Shown here piece by piece: positions 1-6,007 of a stretch of DNA of 6,994 nucleotides. The stretch spans positions 1-6,994 of the forward strand of contig CAJBVG010000173.1 in NCBI GenBank assembly GCA_903958995.1. Reading direction: 5' to 3'. Every line of letters begins with the position of its first letter. Within the stretch, counting starts at the first letter, position 1. Position numbers and translations under genes: made by a program. This stretch comes from an uncultured bacterium. GTDB lineage: Bacteria; Bacteroidota; Bacteroidia; Sphingobacteriales; Sphingobacteriaceae. The notes below the pieces were generated by a model that saw only the letters and a program-made list of their open reading frames with translations, was not told the origin of the DNA and made no database searches.

Positions 1-566
1 ATAATAATGCATACCCATTACTTAAAGGAAGTTCTTTAGCATTAGGTTCTACACTTAATTGCATTAATATAGATCCTCATACCGATTACCGAATCAATGA
101 AGGCCGACACAGTGGAAATGGTTTCCGATTTGCAAAGGATGAGGGCTACCTACACAAGTATGGAGTATTCGGATTACACGAAAACTATAATGCCGAAAAT
201 ATACTATTAGAAATCGAAAAAGATCCAAGCATACAATACATCACGTTCGAAGACATTGCAATTCGCAAACGCTTCCCTATGGAGCTAGCCTTAAATAGTA
301 TGGTTATTTTTCTGCAAAAACATCCTTGTGGAATCGAATTAGATATGGACTCTATAATTGACTACCCTACTTCTGCCGTTACAAGTACTGGATGGAATAC
401 TACAGAAGCTCGCTCTATACTCCATCAATGCAGTACATTGCTTTCTTCTGTTTACTTACACATTACAGAAGGCTCACTTGGTTTAGCTTCAGAACATGAA
501 CGTTCTGCCAAAGCAAAATACATTGCCTACTTAGTAAGCGATTTTATAAAATCAAGCGGGAATTAA
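1..566 (+). CDS. Arginase/formimidoylglutamase-family ureohydrolase, 3' part
   Basis: The reading frame is open from base 3 to the stop at 564-566, giving 187 visible residues; the start lies off the left edge. The family consists of binuclear-metal (usually Mn) hydrolases that split guanidino or formimino groups, such as arginase, agmatinase and formimidoylglutamase. The metal-ligand motif D-x-H-x-D is seen as NIDPHTDYR (visible residues 22-30), followed by EGRHSGNGF (33-41), and the second ligand motif D-x-D as ELDMD (112-116). The segment YPTSAVTSTGWN (121-132) and the glutamate in LHITEG (152-157) fit the C-terminal part of the fold. The usual first histidine ligand would be upstream, outside the window. 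ATG 279 lies inside the domain and is not the true start. The substrate cannot be fixed: EGRHSGN recalls formimidoylglutamase-like members, but no hut genes are visible, so I give no symbol. The stop overlaps that of the converging thioredoxin gene. Confidence 0.85.
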   Translation, partial: NNAYPLLKGSSLALGSTLNCINIDPHTDYRINEGRHSGNGFRFAKDEGYLHKYGVFGLHENYNAENILLEIEKDPSIQYITFEDIAIRKRFPMELALNSMVIFLQKHPCGIELDMDSIIDYPTSAVTSTGWNTTEARSILHQCSTLLSSVYLHITEGSLGLASEHERSAKAKYIAYLVSDFIKSSGN

Positions 567-1957
567 TCTACAATCAAGTATTTATAAATGTCGGCGTGAC
601 TAGGCGCAGGGACATCAGCATGTATAATTATTCCATCTTTGTTAATGACAACTGATTTGGGGATATTTTTCAAATTATACATTCTAGCCGTTTCGTTTTT
701 CATCCCCTTCATGTTTAATTGTATAATTTGTTTATCGTATTTCGATAAGGTTTTTTTCCATGCTTTTAAATCTTCATCAACAGATACCATTATTGTTATA
801 AAGTCTTTGTCCTTGTATTGTTGTTGAATTTGATTGTGATTTTCTATCTCCGCTAAACAAGGTAAACACCAAGAAGCCCAAAAATTTAAATACACCACTT
901 TCCCTTTAAAATCAGACAACTGAACATTGTTCCCGTTTTTATCTTTCAATAAAAAATCAAATGCTTTAGTGTTATCAATACCTAAACTAGCTTGTTGAAT
1001 CTTCTTATCGATGTATGCTCTAAACTCATTAGAATATACTGTCGACATAAATTCTGAAATATAGTTTTTAGTATATTCGTACGGATGATTATCCAATAAT
1101 TCAGCGAATTTTTTGGTGAGAAAAATATTCTTTACTCGCTCTTCATATAAACTTTGAGCGAGATTATATTCAAATGATACCAATTCTTTTTCTGTATTGA
1201 TGGTTGGGTTCTCCTCATTATATCGATATGTAAAATAATTCTCTAAATAATCATAAAATTCCTTTACAGTGATCAAATCATTTTCACGCACAGATAATTC
1301 CGTCATGAACGAATAATAATCTTTTGGTAACTCTTTTTGCAAACCCGTTAAATATAAATAGTTGTTGGCATATCTATATTTAAAATTGCTATTGCCATAA
1401 CGATAGGCTGCTTTCTGTCTGCGTAAAAATTGTTTCGATAAAATTACCCCTGTAGTAAACTCTTCTAAAAAATATACTTTGGCTTTATACAAACTGTCTT
1501 CGTAATACTTGTATTTATTAGGAGAATCATTAATAATATGTAAGTTTCGCTCTGATTTTGCTTGTTCTGAGTCAAATTTCTGACGATATAAATGAGCATA
1601 TTCATTATTCTTTGCATTCTGAATAAATTGAATAGTACTTGAAAAAAAATTAGCATCTGCCTTTATTTCTATGCGCTCCTCAGGGTCGATAAAAATAGTT
1701 TGTTTTTGATTATTACATACTAAGATTGCATCTAATGGACGTTTAATGGGCAATGCCAAATAGAATTGACCTATTTCATTAAGTTCTATAGTAATAGTTT
1801 GTAAGGTATCGTCGAGTGGATTGTTTTGAAATTGTAATTTGATTGATTTTTCTTTTGTATTTGAAATACTACCAAAGATTACAGCATCAAGTGAAGTTTG
1901 TGCGAATACTGATAAACCAACTACAGCACTAATCAGAAGTAAAAAAAACTTTTTCAT
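563..1957 (-). CDS. Exported TlpA/ResA-like thioredoxin-fold protein with long N-terminal region
   Basis: The protein has 464 residues. An N-terminal signal peptide (about 1-20, ending SVFAQ) has no lipobox cysteine, so a soluble periplasmic protein is likely. Residues about 22-105 are beta-rich and resemble the DUF4369-like domain often placed before thioredoxin domains in Bacteroidota. Residues about 110-325 are mostly helical, rich in Lys, Tyr and Asn, and not recognised. Residues about 330-464 form an AhpC/TSA-TlpA thioredoxin domain: LSDFKGKVVYLNFWASWC leads to the redox motif C364-L-P-C367, and NIPKSVVINKDG carries the probable cis-proline P433. Such proteins reduce or exchange disulfides of exported proteins, for example in cytochrome c maturation, but the partner is unknown here. 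The ATG at 1957 overlaps the stop of the MFS gene by one base (TAATG), which suggests coupled translation. The 3' end overlaps the ureohydrolase gene by 4 bp. Confidence 0.9.
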   Translation of the reverse strand: MKKFFLLLISAVVGLSVFAQTSLDAVIFGSISNTKEKSIKLQFQNNPLDDTLQTITIELNEIGQFYLALPIKRPLDAILVCNNQKQTIFIDPEERIEIKADANFFSSTIQFIQNAKNNEYAHLYRQKFDSEQAKSERNLHIINDSPNKYKYYEDSLYKAKVYFLEEFTTGVILSKQFLRRQKAAYRYGNSNFKYRYANNYLYLTGLQKELPKDYYSFMTELSVRENDLITVKEFYDYLENYFTYRYNEENPTINTEKELVSFEYNLAQSLYEERVKNIFLTKKFAELLDNHPYEYTKNYISEFMSTVYSNEFRAYIDKKIQQASLGIDNTKAFDFLLKDKNGNNVQLSDFKGKVVYLNFWASWCLPCLAEIENHNQIQQQYKDKDFITIMVSVDEDLKAWKKTLSKYDKQIIQLNMKGMKNETARMYNLKNIPKSVVINKDGIIIHADVPAPSHADIYKYLIVD

Positions 1958-3114
1958 TATTTCAATCGAATAAAATAAAACACTAAAAACAAAGTAATAC
2001 TACCCGTGAGTATAAAGGTAGCTTCTGCTCCAAAATTATACCAAATTAACCCAGCAATTGTACTCGCTATCATTGCGCAAATACTTTGAAATCCCGCATA
2101 CGTGCCAATTGCTGTTGCCGTATCTGCCTTATCGGATATATTACTTATCCAAGCTTTAGAAATCCCTTCTGTAGCAGCAGAGTATAAGCCATATAAAAAG
2201 AACAAACCAATAATAACATAACTGTTATCACTTAGTCCAATTCCAAAATATACAACACTGAAAATAATTAAGCCAAATATAAATATGTTTTTCAATCCTA
2301 ATTTATCAGCTAATGATCCTAAGGGCCAAGCAAAAGCAGCATAAATTAAATTATAGAAAATGAATACTCCAATAACCAACGTATCAGATAATCCAGATTG
2401 TTTTGCTTTTAAAAGTAAAAAGATATCGGAACTGTTAAAAATAGCAAAGAGTAAAAGTCCAAATACTAATTTTCGATAATTTGATGGTGCAACTTTCCAA
2501 TACTTTAGAAAATCAAAAAATGAAGTTTTCTTTAAATTTACTTTAGGTGTACTTTGTTTTTCTTTGATTAAAAAAGAAGCACCAACGGCAAACAGACTTG
2601 GAATAAAAGCGATAAAGAATAATGTTTTATATTGAGCCGGGTAGAAATATAAATAAAGCAATGCCAATAAAGGGCCAATTACAGCACCTAATGTATCCAT
2701 AGCTCGGTGGAATCCAAAAACATTTCCTTTCGTTTCTGGTGTAGCTTCATCCGATAATATTGCATCTCGTGCTGCTGTTCGAATCCCTTTGCCAAAGCGA
2801 TCTAAGGTACGTGAGAAGAAAATCCAAATTGGAGCAACAAACATACCCATCATGGGTCTTGATAAGCCACTGAGCATATAACCCACTTGTACAAAAGGCA
2901 AGCGCTTACCAATATTATCCGACCATTTTCCGAAATATCCTTTACTTAATCCGGCAGTAGCTTCTGCTACTCCTTCTAAAATACCAATAAGTACAATAGA
3001 GAATCCAATCGACTTTAAATAGATTGGCATAATAGGATACAACATTTCACTTGCCGTATCGGTAAATAAACTAACGAGAGATAAGACCCAAACTGTACGA
3101 GAAATTCCTTTCAT
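1957..3114 (-). CDS. MFS transporter, 12 predicted membrane segments
   Basis: The protein has 385 residues, about the normal size for a 12-TM major facilitator, and hydrophobic segments run throughout. The loop after TM2 has a motif A-like stretch, GYFGKWSDNIGKRLP (59-73), and the second half repeats it as GSLADKLGLK (266-275). RTLDRFGKGIRTAARDAI (102-119) and GFHRAMDTLGAVIGPLLA (134-151, motif C-like) are typical of a widespread subgroup of bacterial MFS permeases whose substrates are mostly unknown; drug or metabolite export is a common guess. It should lie in the inner membrane. The ATG at 3114 is the natural start because TM1 begins about 8 residues later. The stop TAA shares its last base with the ATG of the thioredoxin gene, so the two are almost certainly one transcript. 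The leader directly upstream consists of the 8-bp repeat modules at 3114-3151, with no visible Shine-Dalgarno sequence. Confidence 0.9.
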   Translation of the reverse strand: MKGISRTVWVLSLVSLFTDTASEMLYPIMPIYLKSIGFSIVLIGILEGVAEATAGLSKGYFGKWSDNIGKRLPFVQVGYMLSGLSRPMMGMFVAPIWIFFSRTLDRFGKGIRTAARDAILSDEATPETKGNVFGFHRAMDTLGAVIGPLLALLYLYFYPAQYKTLFFIAFIPSLFAVGASFLIKEKQSTPKVNLKKTSFFDFLKYWKVAPSNYRKLVFGLLLFAIFNSSDIFLLLKAKQSGLSDTLVIGVFIFYNLIYAAFAWPLGSLADKLGLKNIFIFGLIIFSVVYFGIGLSDNSYVIIGLFFLYGLYSAATEGISKAWISNISDKADTATAIGTYAGFQSICAMIASTIAGLIWYNFGAEATFILTGSITLFLVFYFIRLK

Positions 3115-3151
3115 TAATATGTTAATATGTTAATGGGATAATATGTTAATT
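3114..3151. repeat. 8-bp modular repeat array, left copy
   Basis: Read on the plus strand, four 8-bp modules follow one another: TTAATATG, TTAATATG, TTAATGGG and ATAATATG, then a partial TTAATT. The array starts at the last base of the MFS start codon (3112-3114, read as CAT on plus), so on the minus strand CATATTAA CATATTAA leads straight into the ATG. Bases 3121-3150 form the left arm of the large inverted repeat. The modular order is plain in the sequence; any function is unknown. Confidence 0.85.
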
Positions 3152-3248
3152 GAAAAAATAGTAATGATTATTTATTCTAATACAAATATTATCATTTTAA
3201 ACCATTAATGTATTACCCATTAACATATTATCCCATTAACATATTAAC
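3121..3248. repeat. Perfect 30-bp inverted repeat with 68-bp spacer
   Basis: Bases 3121-3150 are the exact reverse complement of 3219-3248. The match breaks at the next base on both the outer and inner sides. The spacer (3151-3218) is AT-rich and contains a further 6-bp complementary pair (AATGAT 3163-3168 with ATCATT 3191-3196). The right arm contains the stop codon of the YHYH gene (3244-3246), and the left arm ends 7 bp before the MFS start codon. In RNA it would form a long, AU-dominated stem between the two minus-strand genes. It could end or stabilise the YHYH transcript, or it could be a small non-autonomous mobile repeat. Against mobility, I see no matching direct repeats in the flanks (3112-3120 versus 3249-3257). 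There is no run of T after the stem on either strand like that of a classical intrinsic terminator. Confidence 0.85.
3216..3247. repeat. 8-bp modular repeat array, right copy
   Basis: Four modules follow one another on the plus strand: CCCATTAA, CATATTAT, CCCATTAA and CATATTAA. This makes two 16-bp units that differ only in the final base. It is the inverted counterpart of the array at 3114-3151, and both contain the GGG/CCC-bearing module, the only GC-rich point. Its last bases overlap the end of the YHYH coding region, so part of the repeat is inside translated sequence or the stop codon. Confidence 0.85.
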
Positions 3249-4599
3249 GAAGTATGATTTTCCTACTCTCCGAACTCACCCCATTACTAACTTTTATGAA
3301 ATACTCACCTTGAGCTAGTCCAGTAGTTTCAATATAGGCAATGGTACTTCCTTGATAAATGTTTGTCTGTGAAATTAATTTACCCGACAGGTCGATTAAA
3401 TCAACTGTATAGTTTCCTTGTTGAATATTTTCAATTTGAACTGCAATTACATCTGCAACTGGATTCGGATAAACGGTTAATTTTAAAATGGAACTAGTAG
3501 AATTTATTCCAGTGCTTGGACTATAATTAGTAACTGGCTCAGAAATAGTAGTTACTTTAGTTACACTACGTACACCATAAAAAGTTGGACCAACAATATA
3601 TGGATATGCAGAGTTCCACGACTCGGTAACTGTTGAAAAATAACAATAGATTCCATTTGGATATTCAGGGGTAACACAGAATCTACCGTTATGCTCATCT
3701 AAATAATCTGGAGTAGCTGTTGATGTTGTATTATATTCATAATCTTCTCTAAATAATCCTAAAGGATAAGTGGTACTCACTGCAGGACCATCGCTAACAT
3801 CATTGCCGTTTGCATAATGTGTACGTGTGGTAATATTTCTTAAGCTGTAACTAGACTTCATGCGAACAACACCACCAGTACCATCAACATTTTTATACGC
3901 ATATGCACCATAGATTGGAAAACCATCATAGGCAAAACCTAATAATGGAGAATGTTTACTACTATCAATTAAATACAAACCATCCGCTAAATACAAATCG
4001 CAAACATTTGATGCAATGGCTAAATCTAAATTAAATGCTGAAGGGTTTTGATGATGATGATAATTACCCATAGCTGGGTGACCTTTTGCACAATCAAAGC
4101 CCACTTTCTCGGCAACAACTGCATCTCGGTTCCAAATGCCATCTCCTTGGCCACCTAGTGGACCACCAGCCATTGCGTTGGTAGAAGTTTTCCATGATAC
4201 ACCATCTCGATAATCGAATAATGCTACGCCATTACTAAATACACCGATATTGCCAGGGGTGGTATTAGTAGGTGTACCTGTATTCTGTACAGGATTTAAC
4301 GTTATTTTAAAAATGCTGTTTTGATTGGTAGCTAATGAAGGATTCCCATCTTGAAATGGACCAGTTATATACGATGGAATTCCAGTAGCACTCACATAAA
4401 CATAATTTGTAGAGTATTGTACTTGTTGAATATTTGCAGAAACATTATCGTTAACGGGAGTAGAATTTCCAGCAACATAATGTCGACCTTTAATATTAGT
4501 GGTATTAATTAACCATTTGGTAATGGCAGGATTAGTTTGAGCTGATAATTGAAGCGTAAGCAACAATAAGCATAGGGTGGTGTAGCATATTTTTTTCAT
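3244..4599 (-). CDS. YHYH-domain protein with type IX secretion sorting domain
   Basis: The protein has 451 residues. Residues 1-21 are a signal peptide (MKKICYTTLC..LQLSAQ). The central part (about 25-345) matches the YHYH domain family, whose biochemical role I do not know to be established. Visible hallmarks are C170-A-K-G-H174-P, the histidine block GNYHHHQNP (178-186, YHHH where the family name has YHYH), GFAYDGFPIYG (221-231), and LDEHNGRFC (300-308) followed by PNGIYCYF (314-321). The cysteines C170, C200, C308 and C319 could pair, and the histidine cluster suggests metal binding, but both are inference. Residues about 373-451 form a T9SS type A sorting domain: LTVYPNPVADVIAVQ, then DLSGKLI, GLAQGEYFIKVS and a final KIILR. 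The protein should therefore cross the outer membrane and be surface-anchored or released. The stop codon lies in the inverted repeat. The gene is divergent from the glucosaminidase pair. Confidence 0.88.
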   Translation of the reverse strand: MKKICYTTLCLLLLTLQLSAQTNPAITKWLINTTNIKGRHYVAGNSTPVNDNVSANIQQVQYSTNYVYVSATGIPSYITGPFQDGNPSLATNQNSIFKITLNPVQNTGTPTNTTPGNIGVFSNGVALFDYRDGVSWKTSTNAMAGGPLGGQGDGIWNRDAVVAEKVGFDCAKGHPAMGNYHHHQNPSAFNLDLAIASNVCDLYLADGLYLIDSSKHSPLLGFAYDGFPIYGAYAYKNVDGTGGVVRMKSSYSLRNITTRTHYANGNDVSDGPAVSTTYPLGLFREDYEYNTTSTATPDYLDEHNGRFCVTPEYPNGIYCYFSTVTESWNSAYPYIVGPTFYGVRSVTKVTTISEPVTNYSPSTGINSTSSILKLTVYPNPVADVIAVQIENIQQGNYTVDLIDLSGKLISQTNIYQGSTIAYIETTGLAQGEYFIKVSNGVSSESRKIILR

Positions 4600-4695
4600 A
4601 AAAATTTAATTTTTATAGTGTTAGACGATATTTAATGTCACATCCTTCGATAGTTGAATATAAGAATACTTAAGCAATTTTATTATTTTAGTGGA
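4600..4695. promoter_or_regulatory. Divergent intergenic region between YHYH and glucosaminidase genes
   Basis: This 96-bp AT-rich gap must hold or closely adjoin promoters for both directions. I find no convincing Bacteroidota -33 TTG / -7 TAnnTTTG pair on either strand. A near-match to the -7 box (TATTTTAG, 4684-4691) lies too close to the ATG at 4696. A 19-nt perfect AT-only palindrome centred on 4607 (4598-4616) touches the YHYH start codon. It might be an operator, but in such AT-rich DNA it could be chance. The call rests on gene arrangement rather than motifs. Confidence 0.4.
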
Positions 4696-5457
4696 ATGAG
4701 GAAAGCTATACTCTTCTTTATCCTATTTATTATTACCAATACTTTGTTTTCACAACGGAAACAAGGGTCTGGTGTTCAATATGTAGAAAAATACAAATTA
4801 TTGGCCATTTCCGAAATGCATAAGACTGGAATTCCAGCAAGCATTACATTAGCACAAGCATTACACGAATCGGCAAATGGTACGAGTCAACTTGCGGTTA
4901 AAGCGAACAACCATTTTGGTGTAAAATGTAATAGATCATGGAATGGTGGAAAATTCCATAGAAATGGTAATCGTAAAAATTCTTGTTTCCGTAAATACAA
5001 TACAGTAGAAGAAGCTTATGCAGATCGCTCGTACTTTATGAGCAACAATAAACAATATGCCTTTTTATTTAAATTCAAACCGACACAATATAAAAAGTGG
5101 GCACATGGCTTACAGCGTTCTGGTTATGCAAGAAGTAGGGTGTATGCATCACATTTACTAAAGACCATAAAAACATACGAACTCTATCAGTATGATTATG
5201 CAAGAATAGATACCATTGTAGTAAATGATACTACACGATATAAAATTATTTTTGATTTCCCTGTTGTAGAAATTAAAGAAGAAAAAAGTACTCCACAAAA
5301 AAATCATTCTACTAATATAAAACACAAAGTGAAAGATGGGCAATCACTTTATTATCTCTCAAGAAAATATCACGTATCTGTGGAGAAGATTAAAAAAGCA
5401 AACGGGTTAAAATCTAACTTAATAAAGCCTGGTAAAATTTTAGTGATTCCAAAATAA
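4696..5457 (+). CDS. Exported glucosaminidase (GH73-like) with C-terminal LysM
   Basis: The protein has 253 residues from ATG 4696. An in-frame TTG at 4654 would add 14 residues in front of a clear signal peptide (MRKAILFFILFIITNTLFSQ, 1-20), so I reject it. Residues about 28-167 are a mannosyl-glycoprotein endo-beta-N-acetylglucosaminidase-like (GH73/FlgJ-type) domain: IPASITLAQALHESANG has the probable catalytic E58, followed by SQLAVKANNHFGVKC and YAFLF. C78 and C97 are conserved in the downstream paralogue and could form a disulfide. A linker (about 168-207) leads to a LysM domain (about 208-252: HKVKDGQSLYYLSRKY..VEKIKKANGL..IKPGKILVIPK) that binds glycan chains. The expected job is cutting peptidoglycan glycan strands in the periplasm. 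It is followed after 7 bp by a second glucosaminidase gene, very likely in the same operon. Confidence 0.9.
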   Translation: MRKAILFFILFIITNTLFSQRKQGSGVQYVEKYKLLAISEMHKTGIPASITLAQALHESANGTSQLAVKANNHFGVKCNRSWNGGKFHRNGNRKNSCFRKYNTVEEAYADRSYFMSNNKQYAFLFKFKPTQYKKWAHGLQRSGYARSRVYASHLLKTIKTYELYQYDYARIDTIVVNDTTRYKIIFDFPVVEIKEEKSTPQKNHSTNIKHKVKDGQSLYYLSRKYHVSVEKIKKANGLKSNLIKPGKILVIPK

Positions 5458-5464
5458 TATCTCT

Positions 5465-6007
5465 ATGAAATATTTTTTTACGCTAGTAATATTATTCAGT
5501 TCAATATTCTCAATAGCCGATAATACCTCTGCTTATATTAAAAAATACCGCAAAATTGCCATTAAGGAAATGCGGAACTATAGAATACCAGCTAGCATCA
5601 CTTTAGCACAAGCTATACTAGAATCGGGTAGTGGGCAAAGTAAATTAGCGAAGAAAGGGAGGAATCATTTTGGTATTAAGTGTACAAGCGATTGGAATGG
5701 CAGAAGTATCCTAGCAGACGATGACAAGAAAGATGAATGCTTTAGAAAATATCGAAAAGCTAAACATTCCTTTCGCGACCATTCGGAATTTTTAGCAAAT
5801 AAAAAGAGATATGCATTTTTATTTGAGTTGGATAAGAGAGATTATAAAGGATGGGCAAATGGCTTGAAAAAAGCTGGTTACGCTACTAATCCAAATTATC
5901 CAACATTGCTCATTAATCTAATTGAGAAATACGACTTAGAGAAATACGATAAACGTGGAGCTCGTAGAATGATAAGAAAAGAAGAGCGGTTAGAGACGCG
6001 GAAATAA
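5465..6007 (+). CDS. Exported glucosaminidase (GH73-like), LysM-less paralogue
   Basis: The protein has 180 residues and a signal peptide at about 1-18 (MKYFFTLVILFSSIFSIA). The single domain (about 24-162) aligns without gaps to the upstream paralogue over 139 residues, with roughly 45% identity by hand count. IPASITLAQAILESGSGQS holds the probable catalytic E53, then NHFGIKC, CFRKY, YAFLF and WANGLKKAGYA. The cysteines C73 and C92 have the same 19-residue spacing as C78 and C97 upstream. There is no LysM; instead the C-terminus is a short, strongly basic tail (about 163-180). The gene starts 7 bp after the LysM-bearing one, so the two are probably co-transcribed after a tandem duplication. 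The role is presumably peptidoglycan hydrolysis with targeting that does not need LysM. The stop codon (6005-6007) directly abuts the stop of convergent nadD. Confidence 0.88.
   Translation: MKYFFTLVILFSSIFSIADNTSAYIKKYRKIAIKEMRNYRIPASITLAQAILESGSGQSKLAKKGRNHFGIKCTSDWNGRSILADDDKKDECFRKYRKAKHSFRDHSEFLANKKRYAFLFELDKRDYKGWANGLKKAGYATNPNYPTLLINLIEKYDLEKYDKRGARRMIRKEERLETRK

Noticed and set aside
3181..3210. -7-like box (AATATTTG on the minus strand) for the MFS gene
   Set aside because: The first base does not fit and no upstream -33 TTG is present at proper spacing.
3114..3247. CRISPR array
   Set aside because: The repeats are 8-bp direct modules with no spacers between them and in inverted orientation on the two sides; there are no cas genes.
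4684..4691. Bacteroidota -7 promoter box (TATTTTAG)
   Set aside because: It differs from TAnnTTTG, has no TTG at the right distance (the nearest, 4654-4656, is 27 bp away), and would put the transcription start on the start codon.
4654..4695. Longer start for the LysM glucosaminidase at TTG 4654
   Set aside because: It would place 14 residues, including aromatic ones, before a normal signal peptide that begins at ATG 4696.
5158..5343. Small minus-strand open frame of 61 codons inside the LysM glucosaminidase
   Set aside because: It is antisense to a clearly coding gene, has low-complexity hydrophobic content and no recognisable domain. Similar frames at 639-827 and 1465-1656, both inside the thioredoxin gene, are rejected for the same reason.
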